Source: Microbulbifer variabilis
GTDB lineage: Bacteria; Pseudomonadota; Gammaproteobacteria; Pseudomonadales; Cellvibrionaceae
Assembly: GCF_023716485.1 (NCBI RefSeq)
Contig: NZ_CP092418.1
Location: 3,331,001-3,395,000 of the forward strand
Direction of reading: 5' to 3'
Length of the DNA stretch: 64,000 bases
Shown here: one piece after another, positions 25,349 through 34,098 of the stretch
How the letters are laid out: each line of letters starts with the position of its first letter
Numbering within the stretch: the first letter of the stretch is position 1
Translations under genes and position numbers: made by a program
Notes under the pieces: model-generated
Seen by the model: only the letters and a program-made list of their open reading frames with translations
Database searches by the model: none
What the model was told of the DNA's origin: nothing

Positions 25349-26704
25349 CTACAAACGTAAAATATCGTTATAAAGCGCCAACCCCATAATACAAAGCACT
25401 AAGGCCATACCTACTTGTAAACCGATCACCTGCACTCTCTCAGACACAGGAGAACCCTTGACCGCCTCAATACCGTAGTAGAGAAGGTGACCACCATCGA
25501 GTACCGGAATGGGTAACAGATTGAGTACACCGAGACTGATACTAAGCAGAGCTAAAAGCGACAGGAAAGACTGCCACCCCCTCTCTGCGGAAGTACCCGC
25601 CACTTTAGCAATGGTGATGGGGCCACTCAAGTTTTTGGTCGAAAGTTGACCAAAAATCAATTTCTTCAAGCTGTTCAGAGTGAACAGTGTTTTGTCCCAA
25701 GTCTCTTGCACCCCCTGAGAAAGAGCGCCAGCTACACCGTAGTGGAAAACTCGTACGCGATCCTCGGGCCAGCGCTCGGTGACGGGCTGTACGCCGATCT
25801 GGCCGACACGCTCACCACTGTCGAGCGTCACCTGCGCCGGCGTAACCGGCAGGGTCAACCGTTGCCCCTGGCGTTCAACTTCCACCTGAAGGGGCTCGCC
25901 TGCACGAGCGCGCACATACTGACTCCACTCTTCCCAACCGGAAAAAATTCGCCCGTCGGTAGCCACAATCTTATCGCCCGCACGCAGCCCCGCTGCACTA
26001 GCAGCGCTACCCTCCACAACCTTATGCAACGTCATACTAATGGGCGGCGTCCAGAGACCGAGGCCAATCTCCCCCAATGGGTCAGGGACTTCCTGCCCTG
26101 CGAGCCAACGGTCGATATCAGCCGCCATATGATATTCGAGGTTAGAGTCCGGGTAGCGCACTGAGAATTCTATAGAGCCACTGTCCCCCAAACGGTTAGC
26201 CAAGCGCCAGTTGAGGGCTTGCCAAGTGGGTGTAGCTTCGCCATCCACCGCGATAATTTCCTGCCCGGACTCCAATCCCGCAGCTTCAGCAATACTTCCA
26301 GGCTTGACGGAATCTACGACAGGCACCGGACCCGCCGTGCCCCCCATAAAGACAATCCAAAACAGTACAATTGCCAACAGGAAGTTAGCTGCGGGACCCG
26401 CTGCAGCAATCGCTATACGCGCCCAAACACTCTTTCGGTTAAATGCCTGATTCAGCTCATGAGCGGCGACAGGTCCCTCCCGCTCATCTAGCATTTTGAC
26501 ATAGCCACCAAGGGGAATTGCTGAGATAGCAAACTCAGTGCCGTGCCGGTCATAGCGAGAGAAAAGGCGGCGGCCAAAGCCGACAGAAAAACGCAGCACC
26601 TTGACCCCACAGAGCCGTGCTACGAGAAAGTGTCCAAACTCGTGGAAGGAAACCAGTATACCGAGGGCTACCAAGGCCCAGATTACCGTCTGAATCAGAT
26701 CCAT
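25349..26704 (-). CDS. rseP: Site-2 intramembrane protease RseP
   Basis: RseP is the zinc metalloprotease that makes the second cut of the anti-sigma factor RseA in the envelope stress response, and also clears signal-peptide remnants. The HEFGH zinc motif lies at residues 21-25 in the first membrane segment. Two PDZ domains follow (about residues 115-200 and 205-290), and the LDGGH motif (PIPVLDGGHLLYYGIEA) supplies the third ligand near the C-terminus. At 451 residues it matches E. coli (450). It precedes the barrel-less bamA paralogue with a 112-base gap. Confidence 0.97.
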   Translation of the reverse strand: MDLIQTVIWALVALGILVSFHEFGHFLVARLCGVKVLRFSVGFGRRLFSRYDRHGTEFAISAIPLGGYVKMLDEREGPVAAHELNQAFNRKSVWARIAIAAAGPAANFLLAIVLFWIVFMGGTAGPVPVVDSVKPGSIAEAAGLESGQEIIAVDGEATPTWQALNWRLANRLGDSGSIEFSVRYPDSNLEYHMAADIDRWLAGQEVPDPLGEIGLGLWTPPISMTLHKVVEGSAASAAGLRAGDKIVATDGRIFSGWEEWSQYVRARAGEPLQVEVERQGQRLTLPVTPAQVTLDSGERVGQIGVQPVTERWPEDRVRVFHYGVAGALSQGVQETWDKTLFTLNSLKKLIFGQLSTKNLSGPITIAKVAGTSAERGWQSFLSLLALLSISLGVLNLLPIPVLDGGHLLYYGIEAVKGSPVSERVQVIGLQVGMALVLCIMGLALYNDILRL

Positions 26705-26762
26705 ACTCAGTTACAGTCTCTTTTCATGCGCAAACACCGGCATTATATGCCCAGCAGCAAAA

Positions 26763-27947
26763 TTAAAGGGCCCCAACAGCTTGTTGGGCCAGCTCCCGCG
26801 CATTGAGATCAATGGCTTCGACTACGTCCAGCCCTGTCAGTTCAACGGTGGGAGTGCTATTCATTACTTTTTCTATAGCCGCAGCAATACTAGTAAATGC
26901 CAACCGTCCTTGTAAAAACGCCTCTACAGCCACCTCATTGGCCGCATTCAATACCGTGGGAGCACTGCCGCCGGCATTCATAGCTTCGCGTGCCAGACGC
27001 AGGCAGGGGAATCGCTGATAATTTGGCGCTTCAAAATCCAGGCGGCCCTGCGCTATCAGGTCGAGTGCAGGAACCCCAGCATCTATGCGGGTGGGAAAGG
27101 CCAGTGCGTGAGCGATGGGGGTGCGCATATCTGGATTACCCATCTGTGCCAACAGGGAGCCATCCCGATATTGCACCATGGAATGCACAATACTCTGTGG
27201 GTGCACGACCACTTCTATTTGCTCTGGGCTGGCGCTGAACAAATAACAGGCCTCAATAAACTCCAACCCCTTATTCATCATGGTGGCCGAATCTACTGAA
27301 ATTTTCCGTCCCATCGACCAATTGGGGTGTGCGCAAGCTTCCTCGGGGGTCACTCGATGTAAATCACCGGCTAGGCGTGTGCGGAAAGGGCCGCCGGAAC
27401 CGGTTAGCAAGATTTTTTCCACTCCCGCCCCCTCCAAGCTGCCAAACGGCTGGGGCAGGCACTGGAAAATGGCATTGTGCTCGCTGTCAATTGGCAGCAA
27501 TTGGGCACCTCCTGCACGCAAAGCTTGCAGGAAAACTGGGCCGGCCATCACCAGAGCCTCTTTATTCGCAAGCAACACTTTCTTCCCAGCTTCAACTGCT
27601 GCTAGAGTTGGACGCAGCCCAGCTGCACCGACAATTGCTGCCATAACCACATCCACTTCATTCGCAGAGGCAACCTGGCATAGCCCTTCCAAACCCCAAA
27701 GGACTTCAGTAGAAACTCCCTCCCCCAGCATACTGCGCAATTGATCGGCCCCCTCTTCACCAGCCACCACCGCAAAGCGAGGGTTATATTGACGACACTG
27801 CTGGGCCAGCTCAGCGATACGCTCGCGGGCTGTCAGAGCATAGATGGTATAGCGCTGGGGGTGGCGGGCAAGCACATCGAGAGTGCTTACCCCAATAGAG
27901 CCCGTAGAACCTAGGACAGTGACGACTTGTGGAGATTGCCTTTGCAT
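26763..27947 (-). CDS. dxr: 1-deoxy-D-xylulose-5-phosphate reductoisomerase
   Basis: Dxr (IspC) converts DXP to 2-C-methylerythritol 4-phosphate with NADPH in isoprenoid synthesis, feeding the undecaprenyl carrier made by UppS two genes upstream. The NADPH-binding motif [16 protein letters not shown] is at the N-terminus. The catalytic blocks [10 protein letters not shown] and [15 protein letters not shown] follow, along with the substrate-binding [12 protein letters not shown]. The 394-residue length is normal. The short gap to rseP (58 bases) suggests co-transcription. Confidence 0.98.
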   Translation of the reverse strand: MQRQSPQVVTVLGSTGSIGVSTLDVLARHPQRYTIYALTARERIAELAQQCRQYNPRFAVVAGEEGADQLRSMLGEGVSTEVLWGLEGLCQVASANEVDVVMAAIVGAAGLRPTLAAVEAGKKVLLANKEALVMAGPVFLQALRAGGAQLLPIDSEHNAIFQCLPQPFGSLEGAGVEKILLTGSGGPFRTRLAGDLHRVTPEEACAHPNWSMGRKISVDSATMMNKGLEFIEACYLFSASPEQIEVVVHPQSIVHSMVQYRDGSLLAQMGNPDMRTPIAHALAFPTRIDAGVPALDLIAQGRLDFEAPNYQRFPCLRLAREAMNAGGSAPTVLNAANEVAVEAFLQGRLAFTSIAAAIEKVMNSTPTVELTGLDVVEAIDLNARELAQQAVGAL

Positions 27948-28055
27948 AAGTGCTCGACTTACCTACGAAACTTCTTGTACCTCGACCAAAGCACCGACAG
28001 ACAATGGCGGCGCTGGTCACAAGCACTGGATATAAATTGAAGTGTGGCGTACCCG

Positions 28056-28901
28056 TTATAAGTACTTAGGCAGCTCACTAGCGAGGGCCGCCATGGTGAA
28101 AACCGGTAAAGCCGCAGTGAGACTATCCAGCCGATCCATAACACCGCCATGCCCTGGCAGAATATGACTACTGTCTTTGATACCCCGGTGCCGCTTGAAC
28201 ATACTCTCCAGCAGGTCGCCAATGACTGAGGCAAGCGCAGTTACCAGTACACCGAAAGAGAACAGCACAGTATTTTTCAGAGGAAGATCAAACAGGTAGG
28301 AAGTAACCAGTGCGAGTATCAAGCAGGCTCCCAAACCGCCAAAAAAACCCTCCCAGGATTTGCCGGGACTCACTTCGCGGGCCAACTTGCGCTTTCCGAA
28401 CTTGCGCCCGACAAAATAAGCGCCCACATCGGCAGCGACAACAATAGCGACGACATACAATACCAGCCAGGCCCCGTGATCGAGCCCACGCAAAACCACC
28501 AGCGACAACCAGCTGGGCACCAGAACCACTAGCCCAATCAGTCCACGTACCCAACGATTGCCCCACAGCGAGGCACTGGCGGGGTAGCTCTGGACCCAGT
28601 GAAAAGCAAGCGCCCACCAACCGCAGGCTACTGCCAGGATTTGACGGGCCCGATCAATATCCGGGGATCCGAAATCCATGGAAAAAACATATTCCGCGGT
28701 GAATACCAGGGTTCCGCCCAGTGCGGCGAGAAAGACAAAACGCAGTGCGCGATTGAGGTTGGAAAGATTGGCCCACTCCCAACCACCGAGCAAAATCACG
28801 GCTACGAAAATCAGTGTGTACCATTGAATTGGTAGCAGGAACAAAACTCCAGCGAAAAGTACCAGCAATACCAGCGCAGTAATTATTCTTTGTTTAAGCA
28901 C
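28056..28901 (-). CDS. cdsA: Phosphatidate cytidylyltransferase CdsA
   Basis: CdsA makes CDP-diacylglycerol from phosphatidic acid and CTP, the precursor of all bacterial phospholipids. The 281-residue integral membrane protein has about seven to eight hydrophobic helices. The C-terminal CDS signature runs from KRHRGIKDSSHILPGHGG to VMDRLDS, with the catalytic aspartates. It is encoded between uppS and dxr, as expected for this operon. The first residues MLKQRIITALVLLVLFAGVL form the first membrane helix. Confidence 0.97.
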   Translation of the reverse strand: MLKQRIITALVLLVLFAGVLFLLPIQWYTLIFVAVILLGGWEWANLSNLNRALRFVFLAALGGTLVFTAEYVFSMDFGSPDIDRARQILAVACGWWALAFHWVQSYPASASLWGNRWVRGLIGLVVLVPSWLSLVVLRGLDHGAWLVLYVVAIVVAADVGAYFVGRKFGKRKLAREVSPGKSWEGFFGGLGACLILALVTSYLFDLPLKNTVLFSFGVLVTALASVIGDLLESMFKRHRGIKDSSHILPGHGGVMDRLDSLTAALPVFTMAALASELPKYL

Positions 28902-29028
28902 CGAAAACCCCTTTCATCTGGACCTACACTCAGCCTACTATCGCACAGCAAGCCTGAACGCCCCGGTGTAATATTCCTAAAAATTATTCGCGGACAAAAA
29001 AATGGCCGCGCATTTGGCCCGATCCCTG

Positions 29029-29784
29029 TCAGGCCTGCACAGCCGTGCCATCACCTTCAGCGCGCCCACCGAATCGCCGGTCGCGCTGTTGGAATGCTTT
29101 TATCGCCTCATCAAGGGCGCTTTCATCAAAATCCGGCCAGAGCGTATCGGTAAAAAATAACTCGCTATAGGCGGCCTGCCAGAGAATAAAGTTACTTATA
29201 CGCTGCTCGCCACTGGATCTTATCAATAGATCCACCGATGGCAAATCCGCGAGCTGTATATGGCTTTCAACCGCATCCTCATCAATGGAGTCGAGGGACC
29301 GCTGGCCATTGACCACCTCTTCGGCAAGCTGCTTTGCCGCCTGGGCAATATCCCAGCGACCGCCATAGTCCGCAGCAATAACCAGGTCGCCCTGAGTACA
29401 GCCCCGGGTAATCTCCTCCGCTTCCACAATGGCGCGCTGCAAGCGAGGCGAAAAACGATCCCTGCGCCCTACCACTCTCAGGCGCACGCCTTCATCACGC
29501 ATACGCCTAGCTTCTTTGCGCAGATAGGAGTGAAACAGCGTCATTAGCAGCTCCACTTCCTTAGGAGGGCGCTGCCAATTTTCGCTAGAAAAAGCGAACA
29601 ATGTCAGCACCTCTACACCGCGACTCCTACACGCAGACAGGAGATCGCGTATGCGCTCAACTCCAGCCTTGTGCCCAGCCGAGGGCGAGAGCCCTCTGCG
29701 GGCGGCCCAGCGCCCATTACCATCCATAATAATGGCGATATGTCGGGGGACTGGGGAGCTCAAGCTGGTACCACTATTACCCAT
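29029..29784 (-). CDS. uppS: Undecaprenyl diphosphate synthase
   Basis: UppS (IspU) condenses eight isopentenyl diphosphates onto farnesyl diphosphate to form the C55 carrier for peptidoglycan and O-antigen. The catalytic aspartate lies in HIAIIMDGNGRWAARRGL (about residues 15-32). The family blocks TLFAFSSENWQRP and ADYGGRWDI, and the pyrophosphate-binding RSSGEQRISNFILWQ, are present. The start codon overlaps the frr stop (TAATG), so the two are probably translationally coupled. Confidence 0.98.
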   Translation of the reverse strand: MGNSGTSLSSPVPRHIAIIMDGNGRWAARRGLSPSAGHKAGVERIRDLLSACRSRGVEVLTLFAFSSENWQRPPKEVELLMTLFHSYLRKEARRMRDEGVRLRVVGRRDRFSPRLQRAIVEAEEITRGCTQGDLVIAADYGGRWDIAQAAKQLAEEVVNGQRSLDSIDEDAVESHIQLADLPSVDLLIRSSGEQRISNFILWQAAYSELFFTDTLWPDFDESALDEAIKAFQQRDRRFGGRAEGDGTAVQA

Positions 29785-30341
29785 TAAATTTCCATCAGAT
29801 CTTTTTCTTTAGCTGCGAGCGCCTTATCGACATCCGCTACAAACTGATCTGTAATTTTCTGAACATCATCACCTGCACGACGCTCATCGTCCTCGGAGAT
29901 TTCCTTGTCCTTGACCAAAGATTTCACCTCAGCCAGCGCATCGCGACGAATATTTCGGATAGACACACGCGCAGTCTCAGCCTCACCGCGAGCCTGACGA
30001 ATAAAGTTCTTGCGAGTCTCTTCGGTCAGCATAGGCATCGGTATACGAATAACCGCACCCGCTGTGCTTGGGTTGAGGCCCAGATCCGATTTCATAATCG
30101 CCTTTTCGATGTCTGGAACCAGGTTTTTCTCCCAAGGAGTCACCGATAAGGTGCGCGCATCCTCAACTGTGACATTGGCAACCTGAGATAGTGGAGTATC
30201 TGAACCGTAATAGGAAACATGAATACCGTCGAGAATACTCGGATGCGCACGGCCGGTGCGAATTTTATTGAAATTATTGGCCAGTGCGTCGAGCGCCTTG
30301 CTCATGCGAGTCTTAGCGTCTTTTTTGATATCTTCAATCAC
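29784..30341 (-). CDS. frr: Ribosome recycling factor
   Basis: RRF with EF-G splits the post-termination ribosome. The 185-residue protein is full length and begins [20 protein letters not shown]. It contains the [13 protein letters not shown] segment, [17 protein letters not shown] and the helical end EKDLMEI. It overlaps pyrH by four bases (ATGA) and touches uppS, so the block pyrH-frr-uppS is tightly coupled. Confidence 0.99.
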   Translation of the reverse strand: MIEDIKKDAKTRMSKALDALANNFNKIRTGRAHPSILDGIHVSYYGSDTPLSQVANVTVEDARTLSVTPWEKNLVPDIEKAIMKSDLGLNPSTAGAVIRIPMPMLTEETRKNFIRQARGEAETARVSIRNIRRDALAEVKSLVKDKEISEDDERRAGDDVQKITDQFVADVDKALAAKEKDLMEI

Positions 30342-31075
30342 GATTTCACTTCCTCTTCGATTAGCGTGCCTTCCTCGCCGCCCACGACAATATTGAGCAG
30401 CGCACCGGTTTTATCCATACGGAACACCCGAACGGGCATATTGTGCTCGCGGCAGAGACAGATCGCAGTCAAATCCATCACGCCAAGTTTTTTATCGAGC
30501 ACTTCGTCATAAGTCAGCTGGTCATAGCGGGTTGCGGTAGGGTCCAGTACCGGATCAGCCGAATAAACACCGTCTACCTTGGTGGCTTTTAGCACCAACT
30601 CAGCCTCAATTTCAATACCGCGCAGGCAGGCTGCAGAATCTGTGGTAAAAAATGGGTTGCCGGTACCCGCGGCAAAAATCAGTACCTCACCGCGCTCCAA
30701 GTAGCGAATGGCCGCGCGGCGGTCATAGTGGTCCACAATTCCGCTCATCTGAATAGAGGACATTACCCGCGAGGAGATATTGGACCTTTCCAGTGCATCT
30801 CGCAGGGCCAAGGCATTCATTACCGTAGCCAGCATTCCCATATGATCACCGGTCACGCGATCGAGTCCGGCTGCACTCAGGGCCGCGCCGCGAAACAAGT
30901 TGCCGCCGCCCACAACTAATCCAACCTGAACGCCGATACCTACCAGCTGGCCAATCTCCAGGGCCATTTTGTCCAGCACTTTAGGGCTGATACCAAAACC
31001 CTGATCACCCATCAGCTCTTCGCCGCTGAGTTTCAACAGAATTCTTTTATATTTGCGGTCTTTAATACCGGGCAT
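30338..31075 (-). CDS. pyrH: Uridylate kinase
   Basis: PyrH phosphorylates UMP to UDP and is feedback-regulated by UTP and GTP in proteobacteria. The 245-residue protein belongs to the amino-acid-kinase fold. Motifs include [20 protein letters not shown] at the N-terminus, [28 protein letters not shown] and the C-terminal [16 protein letters not shown]. It lies between tsf and frr in the classical rpsB-tsf-pyrH-frr order; the 162-base gap to tsf holds only a loose GGGGTGCC/GGCACCCC inverted pair. Confidence 0.98.
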   Translation of the reverse strand: MPGIKDRKYKRILLKLSGEELMGDQGFGISPKVLDKMALEIGQLVGIGVQVGLVVGGGNLFRGAALSAAGLDRVTGDHMGMLATVMNALALRDALERSNISSRVMSSIQMSGIVDHYDRRAAIRYLERGEVLIFAAGTGNPFFTTDSAACLRGIEIEAELVLKATKVDGVYSADPVLDPTATRYDQLTYDEVLDKKLGVMDLTAICLCREHNMPVRVFRMDKTGALLNIVVGGEEGTLIEEEVKS

Positions 31076-31237
31076 TCTTCGGTCCTCTCAAATGTACCTG
31101 TTTAGTGGCCAAGTATTGCCGCCGAACATTACAACACTTTCAGTCATTTACACAGAGGGGTGCCCCGCTGTAAGCACATAGGCTCCAGCGAAGGCACCCC
31201 ACCGCGAGTGAGCGCACAGGGCACCCACTATTATCAA

Positions 31238-32101
31238 TTAAGAAGAGGACTTAACCTGTGCAGCTACTTCTGCAGCGAAGTCCACCTCTTCTTTCTCGAT
31301 ACCTTCGCCCACTTCAAAACGAACGAAAGAAGTTACGTCAGCGCCGGCTTCTTTAACCAGCTTGCCAATACTCACGTCAGGATTCTTAACGAAAGGCTGC
31401 TCTACCAAGCTGTTCTCCTTCAGGAACTTCTTGATACGGCCACCCATCATTTTCTCAACGATCTCAGCGGGTTTGCCTTCCATATCCGGCTGCGCCTTGA
31501 TGATGTCCTTCTCTTTTTCCAGAACATCAGCAGGCATATCTTCAGGCTTATTCACCTGGGGGTTTACCGCGGTTACGTGCATAGCAACGTCTTTCGCCAG
31601 CTCAACCTCACCAGCGCTCAGAGCTACCAGGGCGGCGATACGATTATTGGAGTGTACGTAGGCACCTACAACCGGAGCCTCAACCAGCTGGATTCGACGC
31701 ACACCGATGTTCTCACCGATTTTCTGAACCAGTGCTTCGCGAGCAGTTTCCAGATCACCTTCCATCAGGGCGGCTACGTCCTGCTGACGCTCAGCAAATG
31801 CCTTATCGACCACCTTGGCAACAAAAGCCTGGAAGTTTTCATCGCGGGCAACGAAGTCAGTCTCAGAGTTCACTTCAACCAACACACCGTAGCTGCCGTC
31901 CTCGGCTACTTTTGCAGCGACAACGCCGTCTGCAGCGGTACGGCCAGCTTTTTTAGCAGCCTTCAGGCCGGAGGCTTTGCGCAGGTCTTCGATCGCTTTC
32001 TCGATATCGCCATCCGCTGCGGTAAGTGCTTTCTTACACTCCATCATCGGCAGGCCAGTACGCTCGCGCAGTTCTTTTACCATTGACGCGGTAATCGCCA
32101 T
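31238..32101 (-). CDS. tsf: Elongation factor Ts
   Basis: EF-Ts is the nucleotide-exchange factor for EF-Tu. At 287 residues it is close to the E. coli length (283). The N-terminal UBA-like domain carries the first family signature ([20 protein letters not shown]). The core has the [14 protein letters not shown] stretch that contacts EF-Tu. The C-terminal module ends [18 protein letters not shown]. It is separated from rpsB by a strong hairpin with T-run that may lower its transcription relative to S2. Confidence 0.99.
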   Translation of the reverse strand: MAITASMVKELRERTGLPMMECKKALTAADGDIEKAIEDLRKASGLKAAKKAGRTAADGVVAAKVAEDGSYGVLVEVNSETDFVARDENFQAFVAKVVDKAFAERQQDVAALMEGDLETAREALVQKIGENIGVRRIQLVEAPVVGAYVHSNNRIAALVALSAGEVELAKDVAMHVTAVNPQVNKPEDMPADVLEKEKDIIKAQPDMEGKPAEIVEKMMGGRIKKFLKENSLVEQPFVKNPDVSIGKLVKEAGADVTSFVRFEVGEGIEKEEVDFAAEVAAQVKSSS

Positions 32102-32137
32102 GATTTTTTCCTCGGGGTTCTGTCACTAAAAATTAGA

Positions 32138-32167
32138 AAAAAGGGGCCGTAATTCGGGCCCCTTTTT
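32138..32167 (-). terminator. Hairpin with T-run between rpsB and tsf
   Basis: GGGGCC (32143-32148) pairs with GGCCCC (32157-32162), and the flanking A5 and T5 runs extend the stem on both sides. On the minus strand it is followed by T6. It matches the partial terminator expected between rpsB and tsf, letting only some transcripts continue. Confidence 0.75.
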
Positions 32168-32214
32168 AAGTTCGCAATGTAACGCTACTCCGTTACACTA
32201 CTTAGCCCTGCAAA

Positions 32215-32961
32215 TTACTCTGCAGCAGCTTCGTCATCGCTAGCTTCGACGTACTCGTCTTTGTTCACCGCGCTGCCAGCTTCCGCTGCACCGGCGAGCA
32301 CCGCATCAGCTGCAACAGTGGTGTACAGCTTGATTGCACGGATAGCGTCGTCGTTACCGGGAATTACATAGTCAACACCAGCGGGATCGCTATTGGTATC
32401 GACAACACCGATTACCGGAATACCAAGCTTGTTAGCTTCCTGGATGGCGATGCGCTCGTGCTCAACGTCGATTACGAAAATCGCGTCGGGCAGACCGCCC
32501 ATGTCTTTGATACCACCGATGGAGCGGTCAAGCTTTTCCATCATACGGGTGCGCATCAGAGCTTCTTTTTTGGTCAGCTTTTCGAAAGTGCCATCTTGAG
32601 ACTGGGCTTCCAGCTCACGGAAACGCTTGATGGACGCGCGGATGGTTTTGTAGTTGGTGAGCATACCGCCCAGCCAGCGATTGCTGACGAAGGGCTGGCC
32701 ACAGCGCTCAGCCTGCTCTTTGATAGATTTCTGTGCAGCACGCTTGGTGCCAACGAACAGAATCTTTTTCTTTTGAGCAGCCATCCCCTTGATCACCTGC
32801 AGGGCTTCGTTGAAGGCCGGTACAGTGTGCTCCAGGTTGATGATGTGAATCTTGTTGCGGGCACCAAAGATGAATTGACCCATCTTCGGGTTCCAGTAGC
32901 GGGTCTGGTGGCCAAAGTGAACACCAGCCTGCAGCATATCGCGCATGCTTACTTGCGGCAT
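32215..32961 (-). CDS. rpsB: 30S ribosomal protein S2
   Basis: S2 is a late-assembling protein at the head-body junction of the 30S subunit. The 248-residue product begins [20 protein letters not shown] and includes [20 protein letters not shown] and the conserved [14 protein letters not shown]. The C-terminus ends in an acidic tail ([10 protein letters not shown]). It opens the rpsB-tsf-pyrH-frr block and is divergent from map. A strong promoter and a structured leader of about 120 bases lie upstream, consistent with the S2 autogenous control known in gammaproteobacteria. Confidence 0.99.
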   Translation of the reverse strand: MPQVSMRDMLQAGVHFGHQTRYWNPKMGQFIFGARNKIHIINLEHTVPAFNEALQVIKGMAAQKKKILFVGTKRAAQKSIKEQAERCGQPFVSNRWLGGMLTNYKTIRASIKRFRELEAQSQDGTFEKLTKKEALMRTRMMEKLDRSIGGIKDMGGLPDAIFVIDVEHERIAIQEANKLGIPVIGVVDTNSDPAGVDYVIPGNDDAIRAIKLYTTVAADAVLAGAAEAGSAVNKDEYVEASDDEAAAE

Positions 32962-33064
32962 AATAAACCTCTATATATACGGGTTAGTCCTCCACACATC
33001 CCATGCGTCAACCCCTATCGAGGCACCCAGACACATGTGTCGATGCGTGTGCGGCATTTTCACC

Positions 33065-33118
33065 CCGGAAGCATTCCGGAGCGGCGCGCTTTATACCACA
33101 ATCGCACAGCTGAGTGAA
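33065..33118 (-). promoter_or_regulatory. rpsB promoter and leader hairpin
   Basis: On the minus strand TTCACT (33118-33113) is followed by exactly 17 bases and then TATAAA (33095-33090), with TGG before the -10 giving an extended form. The following bases GCGCGCC are a GC-rich discriminator. The predicted start near 33083 puts the hairpin CCGGAA-TGC-TTCCGG (33079-33065) at the very 5' end of the mRNA. This is the best promoter in the window. Confidence 0.75.
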
Positions 33119-33248
33119 GGACGCGGACAAATATGGTGCGAATGAGTGCGCCGATTCGCTCGCTGAATAGTGTCAAGCCCTGACGCTATGCCCCACCACC
33201 GGCAATCCGCTACAATGCCCGCCTTCACAGATAGACTTAAGGACACGC

Positions 33249-34019
33249 ATGACCTCAGCCATAAAGACGCCGGAACAAATTGCCAAAATGCGCACCGCGG
33301 GCCGCCTCGCCGCAGAGGTCCTGGAAATGATTGGCGAATATGTGGTCCCTGGTGTCACAACGGAAGAACTGGACCGCCGCTGCCACGACCATATTGTCAA
33401 TGTGCAGAAAGCCATTCCCGCCTGCCTCGGCTATCGAGGCTTCCCAAAGTCCATTTGCACCTCGGTAAATGAAGTGGTCTGCCACGGAATACCCTCTGAA
33501 AGCAAAGTCCTCAAAAAGGGCGACATCATTAATATTGACGTCACCGTGATCAAGGATGGATGGTACGGCGACACCAGCAAGATGTTCTTTGTCGGCAAGC
33601 CCGCTGCACACGCCGAGCGACTGGTGCGCGTAACCCAAGAATGCATGTACAAGGCTATTGAGATAGTGCGCCCGGGTACCAGCCTCGGTGATATTGGCCA
33701 TGTGATCCAGCAGCATGCCGAAAAGAATTACTACTCCGTCGTACGCGACTTCTGCGGTCACGGTATCGGCGATGTCTTCCACGAAGAACCTCAGATATTG
33801 CACTACGGCCAGCCCGGAACTGGCGAAGTTTTGCAGGAGGGCATGACCTTCACTATTGAGCCGATGATCAATGCCGGCAAAGCCGCAACCCGCGTTCTCG
33901 GCGACGGCTGGACGGCAGTCACCAAGGACCGCCGCCTATCGGCGCAGTGGGAGCACACCATGGTGGTCACCAGCAACGGGGTTGAGGTACTGACCGCACG
34001 CGGTGAGGAAAAGTTTTAA
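33249..34019 (+). CDS. map: Methionine aminopeptidase, type I
   Basis: Map removes the N-terminal methionine from nascent proteins when the second residue is small. The 256-residue protein has the metal ligands in NIDVTVIKDGWYGDTSKMF (two aspartates), the histidine in DFCGHGIGDVFHEEP, and two glutamates in MTFTIEPMIN and SAQWEHTMVV. It is a plain type Ia enzyme with no zinc-finger extension. It is divergent from rpsB, as in E. coli, and is followed 79 bases later by glnD. Confidence 0.98.
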   Translation: MTSAIKTPEQIAKMRTAGRLAAEVLEMIGEYVVPGVTTEELDRRCHDHIVNVQKAIPACLGYRGFPKSICTSVNEVVCHGIPSESKVLKKGDIINIDVTVIKDGWYGDTSKMFFVGKPAAHAERLVRVTQECMYKAIEIVRPGTSLGDIGHVIQQHAEKNYYSVVRDFCGHGIGDVFHEEPQILHYGQPGTGEVLQEGMTFTIEPMINAGKAATRVLGDGWTAVTKDRRLSAQWEHTMVVTSNGVEVLTARGEEKF

Positions 34020-34098
34020 TCGCAAACTCTCCCCGCTCCAATTAAAGATGCACAGTCCCGCTGCCGCGCGGCGGGACACTGCCAAACGGACTTCAGTC

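Noticed and set aside
31160..32086. 308-codon plus-strand frame opposite tsf
   Set aside because: Mirror of EF-Ts coding sequence, no ribosome site, no recognisable domain.
32458..33117. 219-codon plus-strand frame opposite rpsB and its leader
   Set aside because: Mirror of S2 coding DNA that also runs across the rpsB promoter; no independent support.
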